A stretch of 64,000 nt of DNA from positions 11,189,538-11,253,537 of the forward strand of contig CM040429.1 in the NCBI GenBank assembly GCA_022702705.1, in the 5' to 3' direction. Under the pieces are notes generated by a model. That model saw only the letters and a list, made by a program, of their open reading frames with translations, did no database searches and had not been told where the DNA came from. The DNA is from Papilionanthe hookeriana x Papilionanthe teres. Its lineage: Eukaryota > Streptophyta > Magnoliopsida > Asparagales > Orchidaceae. A program made the position numbers and the translations under genes. Positions 48,300 to 57,740 of this stretch are shown here, piece by piece (positions within the stretch are counted from its first letter, which is position 1; every line of letters starts with the position of its first letter).

Positions 48300-49316
48300 T
48301 ATCAAATAATTCTTATATGTTGACATATCTAGCACCTAAATTGTGATATTTGTACTAAAAATATCATTGTATCATAAAATTTATACATAAGAAATTATTT
48401 ATTTTTTAAAAAAAGATAGTGACTTCGATTATTTTGTTTGCAATATTAAAGATTTGAGTGATTAATATGAATATTTATGTACTATATGCATGTTCTAAGA
48501 AGAGAACCGAACCTGTTAATTCGATTACTTCAATCATGAATTAGTCATTTAGGGTTTTTTTGGGGCAGTTGCAGCTTATTGAATAATCAGCTGATAAGCT
48601 GATAAGAGTCAGTTGTTTGGTCAGAATTTCACAGAACTTGAGCAATATTACATGCTTCTTGTAAGAACTTGGCATGAGTACTTATTGTTCATTTGGTTGC
48701 GTGTTATGTGGAAAACATTGCAGTGACGAAAAATGACTGAGACTCGCCTCTTTATTAAAACTGTTTGAAAATTTTGATATATTTATATGGTATACAGTAT
48801 TTGCAAATGAAATTTTTTAAAAAAATTTTATATTTTAAATATAAAAATAAATAAATATAAATTATATTTTTAAATATATCGTTCAAATTAATAAAATAAA
48901 ATATTTAGGAACTTTATGTTAGTTAAAGTTATTTAAAGAAGCTTTATATATTCATATTTTTATATATCTATATATTTTAAAAGTATTAAAAAATTTTTAT
49001 CTATAAAAGTACGTCTTTTTTACATATTTTTTATATATCTACATATATTAAGAGTATTAAAAAATATATCTTTTAAATCTATAAAAAACTTCTTATCTTT
49101 ATATTTCTATCTATTTTAAAAGTATTAAAATTTTTAATATATATAAAAGTATGTTTGTATTTACATATTCATATATATCTATATATCGTAAGAGCATTAA
49201 AAATTATTGAGTTTTAAATCGACCATTTGCACAAGATTTGAAACGACAAAACATCAAGATAACTAAGTACATATCTCAAAAAAGTCATAAAGTTCTACGA
49301 GTGAAGATAGACTCCC

Positions 49317-49652
49317 TCAAGCACGTGCTAAGTAGCAGAGTATAGTGAAAAAAACCGTAAGATCTATTACAACAACAACCAACAATATAATAATGTTATG
49401 TTTAGTTTTGAGTTGTTGTAGCTCCGTGTGACTCCGTCTTCCGCTGAGGTCGTACACCCCTAAGCATCGGACTGATGAGAATCTGTAAACTGTCTGCCCA
49501 TCGGAAGAAACCGCACTGCTCTGGAATGTTCCGAGGACAGGCATAAAACTTTCGGCGAAAGCTATGCGGCTGTCGTGATGCCAAAAGAGATGTCTGCAGC
49601 CCACAGTGACATAATACTCGGCGAGAGGTAGCCGAGCGTGCTTGGAGCTCAT
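49317..49652 (-). pseudogene. Element A ORF3: GRF zinc finger with hydrophobic tail, frameshifted
   Basis: The minus strand reads CHCGLQTSLLASRQPH, then FRRKFYACPRN and CGFFRWADS: the GRF-type zinc finger pattern (CxCG, FYxCP, CxFFxWxD). In another frame it continues HTELQQLKTKHN then IIILLVVVVIDLTVFFTILC, a short helix and a membrane-spanning tail, as in small plant GRF proteins. The ATG equivalent to that of element B is at 49652-49650, but two extra bases shift the frame before the finger, and the finger and tail are again in different frames. Lies downstream of the transposase. Confidence 0.7.
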
Positions 49653-49827
49653 GTCTACCCGAAATACAAGCGGATAAACGAATTGAAATAATTTTAGTAT
49701 CGAATGGTAAAACAAAATGATAATAATCGAAGTTAGACGGAAGACAAACATTAATCTTACAGATCCATAATGTGAAGTAAAGTGCTCAACAGAGTGTAAA
49801 AGACATACATTGCACTGTTGAACAAAA

Positions 49828-51034
49828 TCACTCTCCAACTAACGAGCGAGTAATGTCTTGATCGGCACGGTCAAAATCAACATCAGCTCGAGTTGGGTGT
49901 CGCCTAATATAGTTATGCAGGGCCATAGTTGTTAATACTATCTGAACCTGTTTGGGAAACGAATAAGGTGGCATATCTCGAAGAATGACCCATTTCTTCT
50001 TCCAAACTCCAAATGTCCTCTCAATAATGCTTCGCAAGGATGAATGTCTCTTATTAAACACCTCCTTTCTAGTTCTTGTGCGATTACTAGCTCTTTCAAA
50101 ATCTGGAATATGATACCTTGTATCAGGTTAGGGTTTAAGATACCCCCTCTGCATTGGGTAGCCAGCATCTACCAAATAATACTTGCCTGTAATGATAGGA
50201 AATTTAGCAAAGTATGTGACCAAAAATATCGACTTTTTATATTACAATTGACCTTACCGTGCGGTGGGTGAGGGAAATTGTAATCCGGATTTCTTGTTAC
50301 AATTTTAAAAACTCTATCATGTGTGCTGCCCTCCCATCCAGCCAATGCAAATGTAAAGCACATGTTGAAATCACAAACTGCCATTATATTTTTAGTTGTC
50401 CTCCCAGAACGGCCGATAAAAGCAACTTTCTCGTTATCCGGCACTATAGCATGAATGTGCGTTCCATCGATTGCACCGATGGAATCCTTTAGAAACATAA
50501 AAAATCATTTCAATATGCAATTCATTAATAAATTGTTCTAGTCAATATGTGTACCTTGAAATACGGCATATATCGGTCATCGTTGAGAATCCCTGTTGGG
50601 GTCCTTGCAAAATTCGGATCAGTTGGTTTTATTATGACTTTTGCTAGACTGGCAAGAGAAGCCAAACCAACTGAGAAATATTTGCTTATTGTTTCCGACG
50701 AACGCTGGAAGCGTTCCATGGCTCCCCGCATTGACTCGTTCTGTGATAGTATGAAAAGTGTGATGCCCAATATTTCACGGTCTATTATCCTAGAAGACCC
50801 ATGAAGTCCATGAGATGTTGTTAGGTCTAATAGAAGATCTCTGAAAACATCATGTGACATGCGGAAGATGTTACAAAATCTCGTTGGGTGTCCTGAAATC
50901 ATTTCACCAATCCATTTTTCTCCATACTGAGATGAAGTGTAACAAGGTTCACGATCGACGTATGTATTATAGTATTGCAGCATTATATTTACCGCTGCAT
51001 TTCTCCTACGGCGTCGGAGTTGGTTCGGATTCAT
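49828..51034 (-). pseudogene. Element A transposase (HARBI1/DDE_Tnp_4 type)
   Basis: Three exons on the minus strand. Exon 1 (51034 to about 50554) begins MNPNQLRRRRRNAAVNIM. Exon 2 (about 50485-50250) has GAIDGTHIHAIVPDNEK and RSGRTTKNIMAVCDFNM. Exon 3 (about 50190-49828) has YYLVDAGYPMQRGYLK and IIERTFGVWKKKWVILRDMP. The two Asp blocks (IDGTH, VDAGYP) and the Glu in ERTFG are the expected DDE positions of PIF/Harbinger transposases. Splice signals are GTACAC/AG and GTAAGG/ACAG. A stop at 50130-50128 (LKP*PDTRYH) breaks exon 3. Compared with B it lacks one Ser codon after GSTHD and about 44 codons near the C-terminus. Confidence 0.85.
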
Positions 51035-51235
51035 GACGGTATAAACTGCACCTTTTAAATAAAACAAGTTACTTTCTATAGAAATCATAAACTAACTAAA
51101 AGAAGCAAATGAATAAACTATATTTAGAAAGGAAATAACTCAAACATTCCATCATTCAAATAGAACTTGTCCAAACAACAACATCGCTAACAGTACTATT
51201 GATAGATGAAATAAAATCAGCAGTTCCATATCAGA

Positions 51236-52162
51236 TCACATGGTGCGACGGTTATAATAATAGCGTATGTATTCTACTCGTAGCTCTCTGTCAAGTGCAG
51301 TGAAGAAGTCTCGGTGGAGAGAGTCACGGAGGAGGTCGATAGCAAAGAAGAAAAGATCACGATCCCCTATAATGTCTGGGTCGTCCTGAAGAAGCCTAAC
51401 AACCTCATGGACGTTGGTTTTTTGAACTCTGTGCGGGGCATCATTTGTTGATTCCACAAGTAATGAGAGCTGATCTCACATAGTTGCAGCAGAACTCTTC
51501 CTCTTCTTTTCGATCCGAGACCGCTTCGTACGGTTTGTTGATTGCATTTCAGTTTGCTCGTACATGCGGAATTCTGCTGAATCGTTTGATAGTTCTACGG
51601 CGACCTCTTCAGGGGTTGTCGCAATCATTGTTTGGCTAGGTGCAGCTGAATATTTCCCTGTCGCTACCACCCCACCAAACATTCTATCTAGTTTGTCCTC
51701 CAATTCTGGTTCTATCTCAGCTGTTTTGAACTTTTTTGTCGTAGGAAAAATCTGTAAGGATAAATAATTGTTATTAGAAGATGTGCAATAAAACTGCAAA
51801 ACATAACTAAAACTAATTCATTAATGTCTTACCGCAAGCCTTTCAGTCCACCATTGTTCTGTAGCAGCAATAGTTCGCTTCGACGGATCCCAGCCCAAGC
51901 CAGTTGATCCATATTTTAAATCATTCCAAAGTTTCCAATCTTTCTTTAGTTGGTCCCATTTATTCTTAAGCTGGAGCCTGTCATAGTCCCTGCCCGTGAC
52001 CTCCTTAAACTTTGTAACAATGTTTTGCCAACCTTCTTTACTGAAAAAAGAATTTGGCCAATTCCCCTTTTCGACCTCAGAAATGCATAGATCGCAGAAT
52101 ATCATTTTAATGTCCTTCTCCCAAAGTGTCGGAATAGCAATCTCTTTGTTTTTATTAGCCAT
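51236..52162 (-). pseudogene. Element A ORF1: Myb/SANT-like DNA-binding protein
   Basis: Two exons, 52162-51833 (110 codons) and 51751-51236, with a clean GTAAGA...ACAG intron. The first exon reads TLWEKDIKMIFCDLC, SFFSKEGWQNIVTKFKEVTG and LQLKNKWDQLKKDWKLWNDL, a Myb/SANT-like (trihelix-like) domain as in PIF/Harbinger ORF1 and related plant proteins. The second exon has an RKSSAA-type basic stretch and ends RVEYIRYYYNRRTM. Established work on the family gives ORF1 the role of transposase partner in binding and nuclear entry. A TGA at 51478-51476 interrupts exon 2 where B has an Arg codon; otherwise the frame is open. Confidence 0.85.
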
Positions 52163-54070
52163 ACTACGAATATATAGAAACAGGTACATCATGAATAATT
52201 GGCTACCATATTGAAGAAAATTGAAATGACAGATGCAAAATTTGTTATTTGAATTTTCTATAAAGAAATGCTGAAATGCAAAATAAAAAATGGAATAAAC
52301 TATATGAAGATAGTGGAACAAATCAATTTACGTGGTTCGGTCATATTGACCTACGTCCACGGGAAAGGAGCAATATATCTTCATTAATGAAATTTTTGAA
52401 CATGTACAGAGCTTCTGCAAATGGGTTGCCAACAGCTCAACCCCGTTATAACTTAAAAAAATATAATTTACAGCTCAATCCACAAGCTATTTCCCAAAAA
52501 CAGCAAAATTTCCTCTGCTCAGCAAAAATTCCCATGCTTCTTAACTTATATTTTTACTTGTCTACCACCTTACCTATACAATGAGCATTAGAAATAGTTT
52601 TCTCATGCTCAACATCATCTAGACAGAGAATTCGTTTAAAGAAATGTAAGAAATTTAGCTAGATAAAGTATTTGTTCTTAGCAGATTATAATCGGAGAAG
52701 GCTGAAAGTAAAATGAGAAAAAAGAGTGAACTTCCCAATCTAAGCTCAGCATAATTTATGTAAAAAATAGTCAACTTAAGATGAACAACAGCTCCAAATC
52801 AAAACAAAGCAACTTTTAACAAATCCCTAGCAAATCTCAAACAAAGCTTCCCTAATTTGAGAAACTATTTAAGATAAAATATTTTTTAAAGGAGCCCAAC
52901 TATCAATCCAACCAGCAAACCTGAGAATAGTAAAAGTGAACTTCCCCAATCTTTAAAGGAGCCCATCTATCACCCAAAACATATTGCTACACATATAGCA
53001 CCATATTCCCCATGTGCACAACGCACACATGTCACCATATTCCGCATGTGCACAATGCACACATATATGCACCCAATTGATCTTCCACTTGGAATTTAAA
53101 TAATTTGAGGATCGAGAATAACATAATTTCAATGTAGCATTAATACATTTATTGGGACGCAAGCTTAGCAATACTGCATGCTATAAATAGGAGGTGTACA
53201 TTTATTCAATAACCCAATACTGCATGCTATAAATATAGATGGCTGTTAAGTTAACCATTTTTGAAACATAACCAGTTTCGTATAGGCACTGCAATCTAAC
53301 CAATCCGCATAACAACCATTTAAGAAGTCCTCAAATAAAAATATGAGAAGCATATTTGTCCTAAAATGTGCAATTAATAGGAGGTGTCATTCTCATAGCC
53401 TGCAAGTGCAAGATAAACAAAGGAAAAAAGACCATAGGATATGTAAAAAATGACAATAAGCACCATTCCACAAACATAAACTGCACCTTTTATAGTACAC
53501 CGAGACAAACTAATAGAATAATATATTTCTCAATCAAATTCTTGATGGTTGCATATAACCATGCTTCAAATAAAACCAGAGAAAATCAATCTTCAAATAT
53601 AAAAAAGAATAATTTGATGTGTAGAAAATCAATCTTCAAAAAAAAAAAATTGAACATATACGTCTTTAAAGTCTTTCACCATAAGATCACAGTGAAAGAA
53701 GTTATGCTTCAAGATATATTCTTCTTTCTTCTAAGAGATCAAAGTGATTGTATTCAACTACGGGTTAAGCATGACTGATCTAAGATATCCACAATCTCTA
53801 CCACGGGGAAGAAAACTCTGAAAATCCAATTGAAAAATGTGTAATTTCTGAAAATTCACAGCTTAAAAATCCTGAAGAAAACCCAACAGTCCACAGGGAA
53901 GAAAACTTCTACAAAACAGATCAAGAGCAATTAACCAGATATCCCCGCGGCCGGCTTTCCCTCTACTTCGCGGCGAAGCACCGCGAATTCGTCTCGAATC
54001 GGAACTCGCCGCGATTGAAAGTGCGGTACTTTGCCGCGCCGCAGGACAAAACGGCGAAACAAACAGGGCC
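52163..54070. other. Element A 5' region
   Basis: No coding region recognised. About 160 bp upstream of ORF1 is TTTACGTGGTTCGGTC, also found before ORF1 of element B. Short repeats: a CACCATATTCC.CATGTGCAC unit twice at about 53000-53065, and ATACTGCATGCTATAAATA twice at 53170-53237. The last 130 bp is GC-rich, likely leader or binding-site DNA. Confidence 0.5.
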
Positions 54071-54769
54071 TAAGGGGTTGTTTGGTTCGGCTGCATAGCT
54101 ATCAGAACTAGTAGTGCAGTCATTACTGCAGGAGCGGCCATGGGAAGCATATGTGAAGGCTCGTCTTTTCGTTTAGTCTGTAATGTGGGAAAATAATCAT
54201 GGGATGAAAAATGACTGCATCGCCTCTATTATTAAAACTGTTTGAAAATTTTCATTTATTAATATAATATAAAAAGGATTTGCAAATGAAAATTTTTTAA
54301 AAAATTTATGTTTTAAATGTACAAAGTAATAAATATGAATTTGTTTGTTAAAAACTTAAGCTTCATTTGTTGTTAAATATATTGTTAAGATTAATAAAAT
54401 TAAATATTTATAAGCTTTTGAAAATAAAATACATCTTTCATTTGTTGTTAAATATACTGTTAGTATTTTTAAAAATTATTGAGTTAGTATCTTTTTCATG
54501 CATATACATAAATATCAAAGTTAGAAATTAGATTTAAAAATATCTTCTTATTTTTACATTTTTATATATTTTAAAAGTATTAAAAAATTATATATATATA
54601 AAAGTATGTTTGTATTTACATATTCATATATATCTATATATCGTAAGAGCATTAAAAATTATTGAGTTTTAAATCATCCATTTGCACAAGATTTGAAACG
54701 ACAAAACATCAAGATCACGAGTACATATCTCAAAAAAAGTCATAAAGTTCTACAGGTGAAGATAAAGTC

Positions 54770-55105
54770 CTCTCAAGCATGTGCTAGTAGCAGTATAGTG
54801 GAAAAAATCGTAGATGATTATTACAACAACAACCAACAATATAATAACGTTCACTTTAGTCTTGAGTTGTTGTAGCTCCGTGTCACACCGTCTTCTCGCC
54901 GAGTCGTCCACTCCCTAGCATCGGACTCATGAGAATCCGGTAAACTGTCTGCCCATCGGAAGAAACCACACTGCTCTGGAATGTTTCGAGGACAGGCATA
55001 AAACTTTCGGCGAAAGCTATGCGACTGTCGTGATGCCAGAAGAGATGTCTGAAGCCCACAGTGACATAGCACTCGACGAGAGGTAGTCGACGTGCTCGAG
55101 CTCAT
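54770..55105 (-). pseudogene. Element B ORF3: GRF-type zinc finger protein
   Basis: An open frame of 84 codons starts at 55105 (MSSSTSTTSRRVLCHCG) and contains a complete GRF-type finger: Cys14, Cys16, Cys38 and Cys46, with FYACPRN and CGFFRWAD in the right places. It stops at 54851. In another frame the DNA goes on with LQQLKTKVN and a hydrophobic IILLVVVVIII run to about 54770, the tail also seen in A, so B too has lost the tail by a frame change or the join needs an intron. The ATG follows a TTTCAG, a possible splice acceptor. Role unknown; position and sequence match A. Confidence 0.7.
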
Positions 55106-55279
55106 GTCTACCTGAAATGCAAGCAGATATACAGCTGAATTAATTTGAGTTTCAAATGCTCAAAGAAAATGATAATAATCAAGCTAGACAGAAGACAAAC
55201 AATAATCTTACAGATCAATTCATGTGAAGGAAAGTGCTCAACAGAGTGTAAAATACAAACATTGCACTGCTCAACAAAA

Positions 55280-56612
55280 TCACTCTACAACTAATGAGCG
55301 AGTAATCTCTTCTCGAAGGGCTGTTATTTCATTTGCACCCTCCCCATCTTTCGTGCAAATTGCTGCACTGTTGTTCTCCTCTCGTGCCAGAGATTGGCCA
55401 ATGTGGTCATCGTAACCTTCAACTGGAACTACCTCATCAATTAGCTCGACACGCTCGAAATCTACATCAGCTCGAGTTGGATGCCGCCTAATATAATTAT
55501 GTAAAGCCATAGATGCTAACACTATCAGCACATGTTTGGGAAACGGATAAGATGGCATATCTCGAAGTATGACCCATTTTTTCTTCTAAACTCCAAATGT
55601 CCTCTCAATTACGTCTCGCAAGGATGAATGTCTTTTATTGAACACCTCTTTTCTAGTTCTTGTGCGATTACTGGCTCTTTCGAAATCTGGAATATGGTAC
55701 CTTGTGTCAGGATACGATTTAAGGTAACCCCTCTGCAGTGGGTAGCCAGCGTCCACCAAATAATACTTTCCTGTAATATTAATAAACATAGCTAAGCATA
55801 TAAAGTAAATATCGACTTCTGATATTATGAAGGAGCTCACCTTGCGGTGGGTGAGGAAAATTTTACTCTGGATTTCTCGTTGCAGTTTTAAATACTCTAC
55901 TATCATGTGCGCTGCCCTCCCATCCAGCCAATGCAAATGTGAAACACATGTTGAAATCACAAACCGCCATGATATTCTGAGTTGTTCTCCCAGAACGGCC
56001 GATAAATACAACTTTCTCGTTGTCCGGCACTATAGCATGAACGTGCGTTCCATCAATTACGCTGATGCAATCCTTTAAAAATTAATTTAAATCATTTCAA
56101 TATGTAATCCATTAATATGTAGTTGTAGTATAGTGGTGTACCTTGAAATATGGCATATATCGGTCATCATTTCGAATTTCTACTGGCGTCCTTGCAAAAG
56201 TGGGATCGTTTGGTTTTATTATGGCTTGTGCTAGAGAACTCAGACCAACTGAGAAATATCTGCTTACGGTTTCTGACGAGTGCTCGAAGCGTTCCGTGGC
56301 TCCCCGCATTGACTCGTTCTGTGCTAGTATGTAGAGTGTTATCCCCAAAACTTCACGGCATGTTGTCCTAGAGGACCCGTGAAGTCCATGAGATGTTGTT
56401 AGCTCTATTAAAAGATCACTGAATACCTCATTGGGCATTCGGAAGATGTTCTGAAATCTCGTTGGGTGTCCTGAAATCATTTCCGCCATCCATTTGTCAC
56501 CAATCTGAGATGACGTGTAACAGGGCTTACGATCGACGTACGTATTGTAGTACTGCACTAGTATATTTACCGCTGCATTTCGCCTTCGGCGTCGGACATT
56601 CTCTGGGTCCAT
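55280..56612 (-). pseudogene. Element B transposase (HARBI1/DDE_Tnp_4 type)
   Basis: Three exons matching those of A. Exon 1 (56612-56142) starts MDPENVRRRRRNAAVNIL and ends YMPYFK before GTACAC. Exon 2 (about 56072-55846) has ISVIDGTHVHAIVPDNEK and AGWEGSAHDSRVFK. Exon 3 (about 55772-55280) has YYLVDAGYPLQRGYLKSYPD, VIERTFGV and HNYIRRHPTRADVDFE. All three DDE positions are present. A TAA at 55865-55863 (NPE*NFP) breaks exon 2 where A has Tyr. After ERTFGV the plus strand reads TTTCTTCTAAACTCC, giving a second TAG-type break relative to A's WKKKW. The C-terminal acidic region missing in A is kept here. Confidence 0.85.
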
Positions 56613-56808
56613 GACGATATAAACTATATTTGGAAAATATAAATCATAAATGAAGTTAATAAAACAATCACATGAATGAACTATATTTGGAAAAGAAATG
56701 AACTTAAACTTTAGATGAAATTAATCTAATACATTGTTCAATGAAATATAAGTAGTCCAAACAAGAACATTACAAGCAGCAGTACTCATAGATGCAATAA
56801 AATGAAAA

Positions 56809-57740
56809 TCACATGTTGCGACGATCATAATAATAACGAATGTATTCTACTCGTAGATCTTTGCTTAGTGCAATGAAGAAGTCTCTATGAAGTGAATCAC
56901 GGAAGAGGTCCACAGACAAAGAAGAAAAGATCACGATCTCCTCTAAACTCTGGGTCATCCTCAAGAATCCTAATGACCTCATGGACGTCGGTTTTCTGCA
57001 CTCTGTGCGGGGCATCATTAGTTGACTCCACTAGGTATGAGAGCTGCTCTCTCATAGATGCAGCAGAACTCTTTCTCTTCTTTCCGTTCGGGGGGCGCTT
57101 TGCACGGTTAGTAGATTGGATCTCAGGTTGGTCGTACATGCGGAACTCTGCTGAATCGTTTGATAATTCAACGTCCACGTGTTCAGGAGTTGTTTCAAAG
57201 ATTGTTTGGCTAGGGGCAGCTGAATATTTCCCTGTAGCTACCACACCACCAAACATCTTATCGAGCTTTTCCTCCAATTTCGGCTCTATCCCAGCCAATT
57301 TAAACTTCTTTGCTGCAGGATAAATCTGTGAAAGATAATGAAATTTATTTAGAAATTTCAAAAAAAAAAAAACTTCTTAACATAAAAAAATTAATCCAAA
57401 CAAATCTTACCGCAAGCCTTTCAGTCCACCATGCTTCTGAAGCAGCAATTGTTCGCTTTGCCGGATCCCATCCCAAGCCAGTTGATCCTTTTTTTAAATC
57501 ATTCCAAAGCTTCCACTCCTTCTTAAGTTGATCCCACTTATTTTTTAGCTGGAGCCTCTCATAATCCCTGCCTGTGACCTCCCTAAATTTCGTCACAATG
57601 TTTTGCCAACCTTCTTTGCTGAAAAAAGAATTTGGTCTATTCCCCCTTTCAACTTCAGTTACACACAGATCGCAGAATATTATTTTTATGTCCTTCTCCC
57701 AAATTGCAAGAGTGGCTACTTCTTTGTTCTTATTAGACAT
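56809..57740 (-). pseudogene. Element B ORF1: Myb/SANT-like DNA-binding protein
   Basis: Exon 1 is 57740-57411 (110 codons, starts MSNKNKEVATLAIWEKDIK) and exon 2 57325-56809, with intron GTAAGA...ACAG at the same place as in A. The Myb/SANT-like block SFFSKEGWQNIVTKFREVTG with LQLKNKWDQLKKEWKLWNDL is intact. One extra base at about 56912-56920 shifts the frame after RDLFFF, so the end (DSLHRDFFIALSKDLRVEYI) is read in another frame. The Arg codon replaced by a stop in A is intact here. Confidence 0.85.

Larger units (their letters stand above)
48605..54070 (-). mobile_element. PIF/Harbinger element A
   Basis: About 5.5 kb. Left end GAGTCAGTTGTTTGG after TAA (48602-48604); right end, reversed, GGCCCTGTTTGTTTCGCC, followed by TAA (54071-54073). 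It holds three coding regions in one direction (Myb-like, transposase, GRF finger). Its right subterminal 130 bp is very GC-rich and homologous to the right end of element B. The left 700 bp is AT-rich and also homologous to B. Inactivating changes are listed under each ORF. Confidence 0.85.

Noticed and set aside
48552..48604. Taking 48552 as the left end of Harbinger element A
   Set aside because: This stretch aligns with the Tourist MITE at 31337-31540 and not with the left end of element B; the Harbinger end is at 48605 after a TAA.
49317..49838. 173-codon open frame as a new membrane protein
   Set aside because: Most of it is the wrong frame across the GRF finger; only its hydrophobic tail probably belongs to ORF3.
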